From: Leifsonia poae
Lineage (GTDB): Bacteria > Actinomycetota > Actinomycetes > Actinomycetales > Microbacteriaceae
NCBI RefSeq assembly: GCF_020009625.1
Contig: NZ_JAIHLP010000002.1
Location: forward strand, 3,224,001-3,288,000
Direction: 5' to 3'
DNA: 64,000 bases
Shown here in pieces: positions 46,017-57,227 of this stretch. Both the position numbers and the translations under genes were made by a program. The stretch's first letter is position 1. Every line of letters starts with the position of its first letter. The notes beneath the pieces were generated by a model. It was not told the DNA's origin. It did no database searches and saw only the letters and a list, made by a program, of their open reading frames with translations.

Positions 46017-47030
46017 GTGAGTACTGAGCACCGCATTCCTCTGAACGTTCTCGACCTGGCCAGCCGCCCGCACGACGGCACGAACGCGGATGCGGTGGCG
46101 GGCACCCTGCGCCTCGCGCAGGCCGCCGAATCTCTCGGCTATGAGCGCTTCTGGGTGGCCGAGCACCACGGCATGCCGGCGATCGCGTCGAGCGCGCCCG
46201 CCGTGCTCATCGCCGGCATCGCCGCGGCGACCTCCCGCATCCGTGTGGGCAGCGGCGGTGTCATGCTGCCGAACCATGCACCGCTCGTCGTGGCGGAGCA
46301 GTTCGGCACTCTGCGGGCGCTTTACGGCGACCGCATCGACCTCGGCATCGGCCGGGCACCGGGCACCGACGGCGCGACCGCGCTCGCCCTGCGCCGCAGC
46401 AAGGAGGGGCTCGGCGTCGACGACTTCCCTCAGCAACTGCTCGACCTGATCGGGTTCTTTCACGGCGGGATGAGCGACGCCAACCCGTTGCACACGATCA
46501 CCGCCGTGCCGGGTCTCGGCGATGCGCCGCAGTTGTGGCTGCTCGGTTCCAGCGGGTACAGTGCCCAGGTCGCCGCGGCACTGGGGTTGCCGTTCGCTTT
46601 CGCGCACCACTTCGCAGGCGATAACACCGAGGCGGCGCTCGACCTCTACCGGAGTCGCTTCGAGCCGAGCGAGACGCTGAGCGAGCCGCATTCGATGATC
46701 GCGGTCAACGTGATCTCCGACGAAGATCCGGAGCGCGTGCGGGCGCTCTCCCTACCCGGACAGCTCTCGTTCCTGCGGATGCGTCAGGGCGCCAAGCCGC
46801 AGCCGGTCAGCATCGAGGAAGCCCTCGCATACCCCTTCTCGCAGCTCGAGGAGGACTTCATCGCTGCCCGCAACGCCCGTCAGGCCATCGGAACGCCCGC
46901 AGAGGTCAGAGACCGGCTGGAGTCGCTGCTCGCCTCCACGAAGGTCGACGAATTGATGATCTCGTCGGGTGCTGCAACGATCGACGGCCGGGTGCGGTCG
47001 CTGGAGATCGTGGCCGAGGCGCTCGGCTAG
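46017..47030 (+). CDS. LLM-class flavin-dependent oxidoreductase
   Basis: 337 aa, luciferase-like fold. [11 protein letters not shown] at the N-terminus, [45 protein letters not shown] and [12 protein letters not shown] are hallmarks of the alkanal monooxygenase-like MsnO8/YtmO group. Uses FMNH2 and O2 on an unknown substrate. GTG 46017 is preferred; upstream in-frame TTG lies in the terminator tail. Confidence 0.88.
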   Translation: MSTEHRIPLNVLDLASRPHDGTNADAVAGTLRLAQAAESLGYERFWVAEHHGMPAIASSAPAVLIAGIAAATSRIRVGSGGVMLPNHAPLVVAEQFGTLRALYGDRIDLGIGRAPGTDGATALALRRSKEGLGVDDFPQQLLDLIGFFHGGMSDANPLHTITAVPGLGDAPQLWLLGSSGYSAQVAAALGLPFAFAHHFAGDNTEAALDLYRSRFEPSETLSEPHSMIAVNVISDEDPERVRALSLPGQLSFLRMRQGAKPQPVSIEEALAYPFSQLEEDFIAARNARQAIGTPAEVRDRLESLLASTKVDELMISSGAATIDGRVRSLEIVAEALG

Positions 47031-47071
47031 CAAACCCGGCGTCGCGGCAGCAGTGAACCGGTGGAACACGA

Positions 47072-47100
47072 AAGGCCGGAGCATTCGATGCTCCGGCCTT
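47072..47100. terminator. Terminator hairpin between LLM gene and tRNA-Pro
   Basis: AAGGCCGGAGCAT / ATGCTCCGGCCTT with a 3-nt loop, a 13-bp stem usable from both directions: after the + strand oxidoreductase and after the - strand tRNA-Pro. Confidence 0.75.
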
Positions 47101-47106
47101 CATAGT

Positions 47107-47181
<75 letters not shown>

Positions 47182-47238
47182 AGTGGCCCGTAAGCCTCAA
47201 TAAGAATACACGTTCCGGGAGGGGGCCGGTGACCACTC

Positions 47239-48222
47239 TCAGGGGGAGGAGGTGAGCGTGACCAGCGTCGCCTCCGGGCGGCAGGCGAAACGCACCGGAG
47301 CGTAGATCGAGGTGCCGAGCCCGGCCGAGACATTGAGGAACGCCGAACGGAAGGCGTGCCGCCACAGGCTGAGGCCTTTCACCTGTTTGCGCGGGATGTC
47401 GCAATTGGTCACGAGCGCCCCGAATCCGGGAACGCAGACCTGGCCGCCGTGGGTGTGCCCCGCGAAGATCATGGCGGCACCGTAGGTGACGAAAGCGTCG
47501 AGCACGCGCCGGTAGGGGGAATGGGTGACACCGATGGTCACGGTGGGCCGCTCGACGTGGGGCGCGTCTTCCGGCCAGGTGGCGTCGTCGGAGAACGGAT
47601 CGTTCTCGCGCAGCTCGTCGAGGGCGCCGGGGATGGCCTCCACCCGGTCATACCGGATGTGCGGGTCGTTCACCCCGAACAGCTCCAGATGTGTGCCGTT
47701 GATGTTCACGGAACCGGCCGCGTTGTTCAGATCGATCCAGCCGAGGCTGTCGAAATAGGCGGTGAGGGCGGCGTTGTCGAGGCGGGGAGCGGTCGAGGCG
47801 TTCTTCTTGGACGGGCCGGCGAAATACTTCAACGGGTTCTTCGCCTGCGGGCCGAAGTAGTCGTTCGACCCGTGCACGAAGACCCCGGGGATGCCGCGGA
47901 AGCGTTCGAAAGCACGCTCGATACCGGTCTGGCCCTGCTCGTGACCCAGGTTGTCGCCGGTGTCGACGATGAGATCGGGTTTCAGATCGGCGAGCGCGCG
48001 CACCCACTCCTGCTTGTCCCGCTGCCACGGTGCCATGTGCAGATCGGAGAGGTGCAGCACCCGGATGGGCTCCGAACCGCGAGGAAGCACCGGAACGGTG
48101 ACCCGGCGCAGCGTGTAGAGCTTGCGTTCGACGAGGGAGCCCCAGGCGAACGCGCCCGCGCCAGCCGCGGCGAGCACCGCCAATGCGGTGCCCGCCGCGC
48201 GCAGGCCGGACGTGGTCGCCAC
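47239..48222 (-). CDS. Metallophosphoesterase, membrane-anchored
   Basis: 327 aa. N-terminal helix (about 8-28) anchors the protein; catalytic metal sites LHLSDLHM, VDTGDNLG, HGSNDYF and FAGHTHGGQ are complete, as in the YkuE/phosphodiesterase group. GTG start shares one base with the TAG of the PBP gene (TAGTG), so they are cotranscribed; a cell-envelope role is suggested. Confidence 0.9.
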   Translation of the reverse strand: MATTSGLRAAGTALAVLAAAGAGAFAWGSLVERKLYTLRRVTVPVLPRGSEPIRVLHLSDLHMAPWQRDKQEWVRALADLKPDLIVDTGDNLGHEQGQTGIERAFERFRGIPGVFVHGSNDYFGPQAKNPLKYFAGPSKKNASTAPRLDNAALTAYFDSLGWIDLNNAAGSVNINGTHLELFGVNDPHIRYDRVEAIPGALDELRENDPFSDDATWPEDAPHVERPTVTIGVTHSPYRRVLDAFVTYGAAMIFAGHTHGGQVCVPGFGALVTNCDIPRKQVKGLSLWRHAFRSAFLNVSAGLGTSIYAPVRFACRPEATLVTLTSSP

Positions 48223-50792
48223 TAGTTTCCTGGACCGGGTGTCGACGGTGGGGACGCTGCCTTGAGCGCCAGGGTGACGCTGGAGCCGGGTTTCACCGCT
48301 GTTCCGGCGCCGGGGTTCATCGAGTCCACAACGCTGTCGGGGCTGCCTCCGCCCCCCGAAGCCGACACCGAGAACGCGTTCAGAGCGCTCTGCGCGTCGG
48401 AGAGCTTCATTCCGACCACGTTCGGCAGTGCGACGAGTGTGCCGTTGCTGGTGTAGACCGTGATCTCCGAGCCCTTGCCGACGCTCGCACCCGCGGCGGG
48501 GTTGCTCGACGAGACCGTGCCGGCCGGCTGAACGCCGTCTTGTGCTCCGCCGTCCGTGTAGCTCAGGCCGAGCCCGTCGAGGATGGACTTCGCGTCGGCC
48601 GCGGACTTACCGCTCAGGTCGGGAACGGTGACCTGAACCCCCTGCAGCAGCTTCTGCGAAGGGCTCGCGAAGTCGTCTCCGCCGTACTTGCCGACCGCTG
48701 TGGCCATCATGGCTCTCATGACCGCTGTGCGGGCGAGCGCCGGCGTTGTGCCGTGCGTCGGATAAATCTGGCGCATGTTCTGGTGGCCGTCGATATTGCC
48801 GACCCAATATGCGCCCGCCACCTTGGTCGTCGCGGCCACGAGCCAGAGCTGCTCGTTGTTGTCGGTGGTTCCGGTCTTGGCGAGCATGTCTTTGCCGGTG
48901 TTGTTCACGCCCGATGCGGTGCCACCGCCCATCGTGACGCGCTTCAGCGCGTACGCCATGGTCGCCGCAATCTGCGGGTCGACCGCTTGGGAGCACTTCG
49001 ACGCGGGAGCCGCCACCTCTTTGCCGCTGCCGTCGATGATCTTGTCGATCGCGATCGGAGTGCAGACCTGACCACCGTTCGCGATGCCGGCGAATGCCGT
49101 GGCCATGGTGAGCGGAGCGATCGTGTTGGTGCCGAGTACGCTCGCCGGGTTGGTGTCGAGCGGCACACCGGTTGCGGTGTGCACGTCGAACGCCTCGGCG
49201 TTCTTGCGGATGTCGCACAGGTCGAGCTGCGACGCCATCGAGACGTACGCCGTGTTGATCGACTGCACCGTCGCCTGCAGAGCGCTACGCCGTCCCTCTT
49301 CGCCGTACGAGTCATTGGTCGGCCAGCGGTTCGGCGTGGCGCCGTACACGCCGCCGGGAATGCAGCTTGCCTTGAACGTGCCGGAGGGATACGTGCGGAT
49401 GTTCGCGTTCACGGTCTCGTTGAGGGAGTGCCCGTTCTCCAGCCAATCCGCCAGGGTGAAGACCTTGTAGGTCGATCCGACCTGGAAGCCGGAGGAGCCG
49501 CCGTAGTCCTGGTCCGTATTGAAGTTCACCGAGGAGTACTTCGGGCTCGAAGCGAGCACATCCGGATCTTGGGAGTACTCCTTGTTCTGCGCCATGTAGA
49601 GCACACGACCGGTTCCCGGCTGAACGCCAACGAGTGCGCCGCCCAGGTTGGCCCTGTCGTAGGTCTGAGGCACGTAGCTCGCGAGCGTCCCCTCAGCGGT
49701 CGCCTGCAGGTCGAGGTCGAGCGAGGTGTAGATCTTGTAGCCGCCGCGGTTGAGGTTCGAAGCGCGGGTGTCCTCGTCTTTTCCGAACGACGGATCGTTC
49801 AGGAACACGCGCTGCACGTAGTCGCAGAAGTACGCGGACCCGCCCGCGGTCTGGCAGCCGCGGGTGGACGGGGTGATCACCGGGGTGATCGGCGTCTTGA
49901 CGGCCGCCTCGTACTGGGCCTTGGTGAGCTTCTTGTACTGGTACATCTTCTGCAGGATGTAGTCGCGGCGGTCCTTGTTGGCCGCGTAGCCGTTGGCCGC
50001 GCCGTTCGTCTTGCTCGACGGGTTGTCCAGCTTGAGGCTGGTCGGTTCGTTCACGATCGCGACGAGGCTCGCAGCCTGGGCCGGCGACAGCGCGGCGGCC
50101 GTGACGTTGTAGTAATAGCGCGCGGCCGCTTCGATACCGTAGATGGAGCCGCCGAACCCGGCGATATTGAGGTACTCCGTGAGGATCTGGTCCTTCGAGT
50201 ACTTCTTCTCCAGGCCGATCGCGTACTTCATCTCCTTGATCTTGCGATCCGGGGTGACACCGGTGGAGTCGTCGACGCACTGCTGGTATGCCTTCAGCTC
50301 CGCCTTCGTCTTCTGCGGCTTCGCCTCGCACTTCTGCAGGAGCACGTTCTTGACGTACTGCTGGGTGATGGACGAGCCGCCCTGGGTGTCATGACCGACG
50401 ACAGTCGACAGGGCGCCGCGGATGGTGCCCTGGATGTCGACGCCGCCGTGACTGTAGAAGCGCGGGTCCTCGCCGGCGACCGCCGCATCTTTCACGGCCT
50501 GCGAGATCTGGTTGAACGCGACCGGCAGACGGTTCTGCGAGTAGAACGTGGCGAGGACGACGTTGCTGTCGCCCTTCTTGGCGTAAATGGTGGTGGGCTG
50601 GGCGAGCTGGTCGATGGTGAGGTACTCGGGAAGGCCCTCGAAGACGCCGATGCTGTCGTTGGCGGCCATGCCCGTCACCGCGATGGCGGGGGTGACGGCG
50701 GCCGTGACCAGAAGGCCGGCGACGGCGCTCATGCCGATGAACGCGCCGAGTGCGCCGAGCGCACCTCTAGCCTGGGGTTTTTTGGCAGACAT
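48222..50792 (-). CDS. Class A penicillin-binding protein with PASTA domains
   Basis: 856 aa bifunctional peptidoglycan synthase. N-terminal helix (about 12-40); GT51 transglycosylase with EDPRFYSHGGVD (108-119) and GGSSITQQYVKN; transpeptidase with STYK near 436, SIN (SINTAYV) and KTGT near 633; two PASTA repeats (about 715-845) for muropeptide/beta-lactam-like recognition; Pro-rich tail. ATG 50792 rather than the longer frame to 50846, because TACCCT (50805-50800, minus strand) would be a leaderless -10. Confidence 0.94.
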   Translation of the reverse strand: MSAKKPQARGALGALGAFIGMSAVAGLLVTAAVTPAIAVTGMAANDSIGVFEGLPEYLTIDQLAQPTTIYAKKGDSNVVLATFYSQNRLPVAFNQISQAVKDAAVAGEDPRFYSHGGVDIQGTIRGALSTVVGHDTQGGSSITQQYVKNVLLQKCEAKPQKTKAELKAYQQCVDDSTGVTPDRKIKEMKYAIGLEKKYSKDQILTEYLNIAGFGGSIYGIEAAARYYYNVTAAALSPAQAASLVAIVNEPTSLKLDNPSSKTNGAANGYAANKDRRDYILQKMYQYKKLTKAQYEAAVKTPITPVITPSTRGCQTAGGSAYFCDYVQRVFLNDPSFGKDEDTRASNLNRGGYKIYTSLDLDLQATAEGTLASYVPQTYDRANLGGALVGVQPGTGRVLYMAQNKEYSQDPDVLASSPKYSSVNFNTDQDYGGSSGFQVGSTYKVFTLADWLENGHSLNETVNANIRTYPSGTFKASCIPGGVYGATPNRWPTNDSYGEEGRRSALQATVQSINTAYVSMASQLDLCDIRKNAEAFDVHTATGVPLDTNPASVLGTNTIAPLTMATAFAGIANGGQVCTPIAIDKIIDGSGKEVAAPASKCSQAVDPQIAATMAYALKRVTMGGGTASGVNNTGKDMLAKTGTTDNNEQLWLVAATTKVAGAYWVGNIDGHQNMRQIYPTHGTTPALARTAVMRAMMATAVGKYGGDDFASPSQKLLQGVQVTVPDLSGKSAADAKSILDGLGLSYTDGGAQDGVQPAGTVSSSNPAAGASVGKGSEITVYTSNGTLVALPNVVGMKLSDAQSALNAFSVSASGGGGSPDSVVDSMNPGAGTAVKPGSSVTLALKAASPPSTPGPGN

Positions 50793-50805
50793 AAGATCAA
50801 GGGTA
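50793..50805 (-). promoter_or_regulatory. Leaderless -10 promoter of the PBP gene
   Basis: TACCCT on the minus strand ends 7 nt before ATG 50792. Confidence 0.45.
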
Positions 50806-50845
50806 GGTGAGAAACCTGATAAACCCCCCGAACGCAAGGAGCACA

Positions 50846-51013
50846 ATGCCGCGCTGGGAATACCTCACGACGCCACTCATGATCCACAACACCGCTGCGA
50901 TCCTCAACAATTGGGGTTCGGAAGGCTGGGAGCTGGTGCAGGTCGTCACCGGCCCGGAGGGCGGTCTCGTCGCCTATCTGAAGCGCCCGATCCTCGACGA
51001 GGTGGACGCCTGA
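50846..51013 (+). CDS. Small DUF4177-like protein
   Basis: 55 aa. MPRWEYLTTPL with LNNWGSEGWELVQVV is the DUF4177 pattern; function unknown. AAGGAG lies 5 nt before the ATG. Stop overlaps the RidA gene start (TGATG). Confidence 0.8.
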   Translation: MPRWEYLTTPLMIHNTAAILNNWGSEGWELVQVVTGPEGGLVAYLKRPILDEVDA

Positions 51014-51483
51014 TGGCCGCGGTCGAGGCCCGTCTGGCCGAGCTCGGCATCCAGCTCCCCGATGTGGTGCCCCCGGTCGCCGCTTACACCCCAGCGGTGG
51101 TCGACGGGAACCATGTCTACACCTCGGGTCAGCTCCCGATGGTCTCCGGGGCCCTCCCCGCCACGGGCAAGGTCGGCGACGGGCACGGCCTGATCCCGGC
51201 CGCCGACGCCAAGGAGTACGCCCGCATCAGCGCCCTCAACGCCCTGGCGGCCGCGAAGAGCGTGATCGGCTCGCTCGATCGCGTGACCCGCATCGTCAAG
51301 GTGGTCGGCTTCGTCGCCTCCGACCCGTCGTTCACCGGTCAGCCCGGCGTGATCAACGGCGCCTCCGAAGTGCTCGGCGAGATCTTCGGAGACGCCGGGG
51401 TGCACGCGCGTTCCGCCGTCGGCGTCGCAGTGCTCCCGCTGGACTCGCCCGTCGAGGTGGAGCTCGTCCTCGCCTTCGACTAG
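51013..51483 (+). CDS. RidA/YjgF-family protein
   Basis: 156 aa. Hydrolyses reactive enamine/imine intermediates or related. VYTSGQLPMVSG, ALNALAAAKSVIGSLDRV, GFVASDPSF and HARSAVGVAVLPLDSPVEVE fit the longer RidA subgroup. The usual catalytic Arg (HARSA) is present. Cotranscribed with the DUF4177 gene. Confidence 0.92.
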   Translation: MAAVEARLAELGIQLPDVVPPVAAYTPAVVDGNHVYTSGQLPMVSGALPATGKVGDGHGLIPAADAKEYARISALNALAAAKSVIGSLDRVTRIVKVVGFVASDPSFTGQPGVINGASEVLGEIFGDAGVHARSAVGVAVLPLDSPVEVELVLAFD

Positions 51484-51484
51484 C

Positions 51485-51540
51485 AGACACGCGAGAGAAG
51501 GGCCCGGCTTCGCACGAAGCCGGGCCCTTTTCGCGTGTCT
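51485..51540. terminator. Long bidirectional terminator between ridA-like gene and acs
   Basis: Inner stem AAGGGCCCGGCTTCG / CGAAGCCGGGCCCTT (51498-51512, 51515-51529) extended by an outer stem AGACACGCGA / TCGCGTGTCT (51485-51494, 51531-51540). Shared by two convergent genes. Confidence 0.9.
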
Positions 51541-51542
51541 CG

Positions 51543-53492
<1,950 letters not shown>

Positions 53493-53586
53493 GGGGAGGC
53501 TGTTCGCTCCTTTGCGATCTGGTGTTCTGGTCGTGGCGCGACACTGCCCGACTCTACAACGTGCCGGTGACGTGCTCCGATAAGAC

Positions 53587-53614
53587 TTGCGTTTGCATCG
53601 ATTCTGCGTAAACT
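53587..53614 (+). promoter_or_regulatory. Promoter of the 6C RNA
   Basis: TTGCGT (53587-53592), 16-bp spacer, TAAACT (53609-53614). Confidence 0.5.
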
Positions 53615-53620
53615 GGTCAG

Positions 53621-53723
53621 CGGCCGAATATTAATTCTGGCGTGCGGCGCAAACGATTCCCCCCAATCATGCGCCGTAGTGGCCGCACCTGTTCCCCCCA
53701 ATAGGTGCGGCCCCCCTCTTTTT
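53621..53723 (+). ncRNA. 6C RNA
   Basis: Two consecutive stem-loops each present exactly six Cs. Hairpin 1: CGGCGCA/TGCGCCG outer, GATT-CCCCCC-AATC inner (53645-53676). Hairpin 2: GGCCGCACCT ... TT-CCCCCC-AA ... AGGTGCGGCC (53681-53712), followed by CCCCCTCTTTTT as terminator. This is the defining layout of the actinobacterial 6C RNA, whose C-rich loops can pair with G-rich ribosome binding sites. In Mycobacterium it also lies next to the tad-like genes. Confidence 0.9.
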
Positions 53724-53830
53724 AACCGGCAGCTGCGCTCCGCGGTGTGGAGCGCTTCCTCCACAGTGTCGTCAGCCGGACGCTTCTCCACCGGTTACTG
53801 TCGACCTCTCGGCCGCGTGTCTTCGCTCCG

Positions 53831-53842
53831 TACCGTCGGAGC
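53831..53842 (+). promoter_or_regulatory. Leaderless -10 promoter of the tad operon
   Basis: TACCGT (53831-53836) ends 6 nt before ATG 53843. Confidence 0.45.
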
Positions 53843-54952
53843 ATGGACATTGAGCAGACCACTCCTTTTGTTCCGAGACTGCGTTCGGTACCGCCGCCTT
53901 CGCTCGTGCCGTCTCCTTCGGCGCCGCCTCCGGTTCCGGCGCCTCCTCCGGTTCCGGCGCCTCTTTCGGCGCCGCCTCCGGTTCCGCCGCCGATCGCTCC
54001 CGCGGAACTCGCGACGCCATGGCAGACTTTCGGACCGCTCGCCCCCTACTTCCTCCGGGGCGACATCACCGACCTCTTCATCAACGGCGAGGGGGAGCTC
54101 TGGACAGACGGCGGTCGGCAGGGCCTGCGACGCATCGACGGCTGGCAGGCCGACGAGCGTGCCACTCGCGAACTCGCCGTGCGCCTCATCGCCCGGGGCG
54201 GCCGGCACATCGACGAGTCGACGCCCTTCATGGATGTGCGCCTCGACGGCGGAGTCAGGGTTCACGCTGTGCTTCCGCCGATCTCGACCGGCGGAACGCT
54301 GCTGTCCATCCGCATCCCGAGCCCGAGCCCGTTGCGCTTGCCAGATCTGGTCGCCGCCGGGTCGGTCACGCCCGCGCAGAATGACACCCTGCGAGCGGCG
54401 ATCGCGGCGCGCACGAACCTGCTCGTCACCGGCGCGGGCGGAGCGGGAAAGACGACCCTGCTCGCCGCGCTCCTCTCCCACGCGCCGCCAGACGAACGAC
54501 TCGTCGTGATCGAAGACGTGGCGGAGTTGCGCATCGACCACTCGCACGTCGTCGGTCTGCAGACGCGGCAACCCAACCTGGAGGGGGCGGGCGCCGTCGA
54601 TCTGCGTCGGCTCGTGCGCGAGGCGTTGCGGATGCGGCCAGACAGACTCGTGCTCGGCGAATGCCGTGGAGCCGAGGTGAGCGATCTGCTGAGCGCGCTC
54701 AACACCGGTCACGACGGCGGAGCGGGAACGCTGCACGCCAACTCGTTGGCCGACGTGCCGGCCCGACTGGAGGCGCTCGGCGCGCTCGCCGGAATGGGAG
54801 ACCGTGCGTTGGCCAGACAGGCGGTGAGCGCGATCGGGCTCGTCGTGCACGTGGAACGCGCTGGGGGAAGACGTCGCGTGGCAGGTTTTGCCCGGCTCGA
54901 GGTGCTCGACGACGGGCGCCTGGGTGTGGTCGAGCATGACCCGTCGCGCTGA
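53843..54952 (+). CDS. TadA/VirB11-like secretion ATPase
   Basis: 369 aa. Motor of a tad/Flp pilus-like system (Rv3659c-type). A Pro-rich N-terminus (about 15-60) precedes the ATPase: ITDLFINGEGELW, Walker A TGAGGAGKTTLLAALL near 196-211, Asp box IEDVAELR, Walker B RPDRLVLGECRGAE near 265-278, His box TGHDGGAGTLHANS. The tadZ/ssd-like gene that precedes it in Mycobacterium is absent. Overlaps the next gene by 17 nt. Confidence 0.9.
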   Translation: MDIEQTTPFVPRLRSVPPPSLVPSPSAPPPVPAPPPVPAPLSAPPPVPPPIAPAELATPWQTFGPLAPYFLRGDITDLFINGEGELWTDGGRQGLRRIDGWQADERATRELAVRLIARGGRHIDESTPFMDVRLDGGVRVHAVLPPISTGGTLLSIRIPSPSPLRLPDLVAAGSVTPAQNDTLRAAIAARTNLLVTGAGGAGKTTLLAALLSHAPPDERLVVIEDVAELRIDHSHVVGLQTRQPNLEGAGAVDLRRLVREALRMRPDRLVLGECRGAEVSDLLSALNTGHDGGAGTLHANSLADVPARLEALGALAGMGDRALARQAVSAIGLVVHVERAGGRRRVAGFARLEVLDDGRLGVVEHDPSR

Positions 54953-55871
54953 GCCCCGAACACGTCGGGCCGGGGGAGAGAGCGAAGAAGCCGCGCAGAT
55001 GGTCGAGCAACTGGCGACGCTGCTCGAGGCCGGTGTCGCCCCGGAGTCGGCTTGGTCGTATCTCGGGGAATTCTCGACGCATCCCGTTGTCTCGGTTGTC
55101 TCCCGGGCGATCGCATCCGGGTCGCGGGTGACGGATGCGCTCGCGGGAGCCGTCGCTCCATTCCGCTCGACGACGGCCTGGCGTGCTCTGGGGACGGCCT
55201 GGGCCGTAGCCGACGAGGCCGGGTCGCCGCTTGCGCCGAGCCTGCGCGAGCTCGGGGCGGTCCTCCGCGACCGGGCGGAGACGGAGCGCGAGATCGAGGT
55301 CGGGTTGGCCGGACCGCTCGCGACATCCCGCCTCGTCGGCTGGCTGCCGGTGCTCGGCCTCGCCCTCGGAGGGGCACTGGGCGTCGACATGGTGGGAACC
55401 CTGCTCGGCGGTGTCATCGGGTGGGTCGTGCTCGCGTCGGGCTGTGCTCTGCTCATCGGCGGGCGGCTCTGGACGCGATCGTTGGCACGACGGGCGGCTC
55501 CTCCCGTCGGCGCGCCAGGCTTCGCGTTCGACCTGGTCGCCGTCGCCCTGACCGGAGGGGTCTCGGTTCCGCTGGCCAAAGGGTGTGTGCGTGACGCGTC
55601 GGCCCGGTTCGATCTCGCACTCCGCGCCGAAAAGGACCTCGATCGCATCCTCGCCCTGGCCGAGCGGGCGGGTGCCCCGGCAGCCGATCTGCTGAGGAGT
55701 GCTGCGCGGCAGGCGAGACGGGATGCGCGGATCGACGGTAAACGGGCCGCGGCGACCCTGGCGGTGCGGCTGATGCTGCCGCTCGGGGTGTGCGTACTCC
55801 CGAGCTTCCTCCTGCTCGGGGTGGCGCCGGTCGTGCTCTCCATCGTCTCCTCCACAGTCAGCAGATTGTGA
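54936..55871 (+). CDS. TadB/TadC-type membrane platform protein (T2SSF)
   Basis: 311 aa. A single gene corresponds to the inner-membrane platform of the tad system: helical T2SSF-like segment (LATLLEAGVAPESAWSYL), central membrane pair (about 125-170), second helical half and a terminal hydrophobic region (about 278-305). In many species this is split into TadB and TadC. Confidence 0.75.
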   Translation: MTRRAEPRTRRAGGESEEAAQMVEQLATLLEAGVAPESAWSYLGEFSTHPVVSVVSRAIASGSRVTDALAGAVAPFRSTTAWRALGTAWAVADEAGSPLAPSLRELGAVLRDRAETEREIEVGLAGPLATSRLVGWLPVLGLALGGALGVDMVGTLLGGVIGWVVLASGCALLIGGRLWTRSLARRAAPPVGAPGFAFDLVAVALTGGVSVPLAKGCVRDASARFDLALRAEKDLDRILALAERAGAPAADLLRSAARQARRDARIDGKRAAATLAVRLMLPLGVCVLPSFLLLGVAPVVLSIVSSTVSRL

Positions 55872-55974
55872 GTGTTGTCCACCGAATCGGTCGAACGACG
55901 CCGCGGAAACCCGAGGTCTCCGACGATGGAAAGAGATCGCGGAACCAACTGCGGCATCGGGGAGAGGACAGACG

Positions 55975-56247
55975 ATGAGACAGACAACCGCACGGCACGA
56001 CTACGTGAACGGGGCTTTGACGGCCCAATCACGAGTGTGCTGCCCCCTTCGACGCGACCATGCTCGGGGGTGGCGACAAACACTCGAGTTCGTGCGCGAC
56101 GACAGGGGCTCAGCGACGGCCGAATACGCTGTGGCGACGATGGCGGCGGTCGGGTTCGCCGGGCTGCTCGTCGTGCTTCTGCGAGGCGACGAAGTGCGCA
56201 GCATCCTGACTGATCTGGTCAAACGTGCGTTGTCTGCCGCGGGGTGA
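55975..56247 (+). CDS. DUF4244 Flp pilin-like protein
   Basis: 90 aa. After a basic N-terminus comes RGSATAEYAVATMAAVGFAGLL, a prepilin-like cleavage region plus hydrophobic helix, and a short tail (GDEVRSILTDLVKRAL). This is the DUF4244 pattern and likely the pilus subunit. GGAGAGGA precedes ATG 55975. No prepilin peptidase gene is in the window. Confidence 0.85.
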   Translation: MRQTTARHDYVNGALTAQSRVCCPLRRDHARGWRQTLEFVRDDRGSATAEYAVATMAAVGFAGLLVVLLRGDEVRSILTDLVKRALSAAG

Positions 56248-56587
56248 GGCCGCCGATGATCGGGGGAGTGTGACGGCGGAGTTCGCCGTCGTCCTTCCGG
56301 CGGTGCTCATGTGTCTGGCGTTGTGCGTCGGCGCCATCCAGGCCGTCGCCCAACAGGTGCGACTCACTCAGGCGGCCGCGGTCGCAGCCCGGATGCTCGG
56401 GCGGGGAGACGACCCCGGCGCCGTCGTCACCGGTGCCGGAGCCGCAGGATACGAGAGCAGACAGGAAGGCAAGCTGATCTGCGTGCGAATCGCAGCGGCC
56501 AGCGGTGTGACCGGGCTCGGCGCGATCGGCGTCGTCGCTTCGGCGCAGGCCTGCGCAGCGAACGAGCGCTCCGAGGAAGACGAATGA
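56225..56587 (+). CDS. TadE-like pseudopilin
   Basis: 120 aa. DRGSVTAEFAVVLPAVLMCLALCVGAIQ shows the G/S-xTAEF-type TadE motif (described as residues 12-40) and a helix; the remainder is small and extracytoplasmic. GTG 56225 overlaps the DUF4244 gene by 23 nt. Confidence 0.8.
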   Translation: MRCLPRGEAADDRGSVTAEFAVVLPAVLMCLALCVGAIQAVAQQVRLTQAAAVAARMLGRGDDPGAVVTGAGAAGYESRQEGKLICVRIAAASGVTGLGAIGVVASAQACAANERSEEDE

Positions 56588-57006
56588 TCCGCTGCCTCAC
56601 CTCGGGAACGCTGAAGCGGCGTAGCGGCGACGCGGAGAACCGGCAGAAGGGTGCGGAGAGCGGATCGGCGACCGTGCTCGCCGTCGGGATCATCGGGGCG
56701 CTCCTCGGGCTGGCCGCGGCAGGTATCGCCGTTGCAGGTGCAGCCGTCGCACAGCAGCGGGCAGCGAACGCAGCGGATGCGGCGGCGCTGACTGCAGCAG
56801 ACGTCGCCTCGGGCCGCCTTCCGGGCGTCCCCTGTACCGAAGCCGACGACGTGGCCCAGGCCAACGGCTCGCGTGTCTCGTCGTGCCGATTGGACGGTCT
56901 GATCGTCACGATCGTGGTGGAGTCCGACTATCTGGGCTTCACGGTGACAGCCGAGGCGCGGGCGGGTCCCCCGGGCACAGCTCAGCCGAAGACGGCCTCC
57001 AGATAG
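56584..57006 (+). CDS. TadE-like protein of the secretion neighbourhood (TIGR03816-like)
   Basis: 140 aa. ESGSATVLAVGIIGALLGLA is a pseudopilin-like helix, then AQQRAANAADAAALTAADVA and C..C (GVPCTEAD, SSCRLDG) as in Rv3654c. Starts in an ATGA overlap with TadE. Its 3' end overlaps the convergent small gene by 25 nt. Confidence 0.8.
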   Translation: MIRCLTSGTLKRRSGDAENRQKGAESGSATVLAVGIIGALLGLAAAGIAVAGAAVAQQRAANAADAAALTAADVASGRLPGVPCTEADDVAQANGSRVSSCRLDGLIVTIVVESDYLGFTVTAEARAGPPGTAQPKTASR

Positions 57007-57227
57007 CGGTACTCCACCGCGCTCGGGCGGTTGTCGGTCGGATCGTCCGCAGCGAACTCGAGAACGGACGAGCGGGCATACAGGTAGCGTTTCGTCCCCG
57101 AACCGGAGGGAATGTCGAGGCGGGGCCGAGGGTCACCGGAGTCCAGGAACTCGGTGGAGATCGTCTTACCCTCGAGAGGGCCGTCTGTCAGTTTGGCGGT
57201 ATACGTCGTCGTTGATGTGGTTGCCAT
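56982..57227 (-). CDS. Small conserved-looking 81-aa protein, unknown
   Basis: 81 aa, beta-rich pattern (TTYTAKLTDGPLEGKTIS, KRYLYARSSVLEF, VEYRYLEAVFG), no signal or helix. ATG 57227 is preceded by GGAGGAAGA. I do not recognise it. It overlaps the 3' end of the tad operon on the opposite strand. Confidence 0.6.
   Translation of the reverse strand: MATTSTTTYTAKLTDGPLEGKTISTEFLDSGDPRPRLDIPSGSGTKRYLYARSSVLEFAADDPTDNRPSAVEYRYLEAVFG

Noticed and set aside
48183..50810. 875-codon frame antisense to the PBP gene
   Set aside because: High-GC shadow frame; the opposite strand shows complete GT51, transpeptidase and PASTA motifs.
50793..50846. Extended N-terminus of the PBP from 50846
   Set aside because: The extension overlaps the start of the DUF4177 gene, and a -10 fits the internal ATG 50792.
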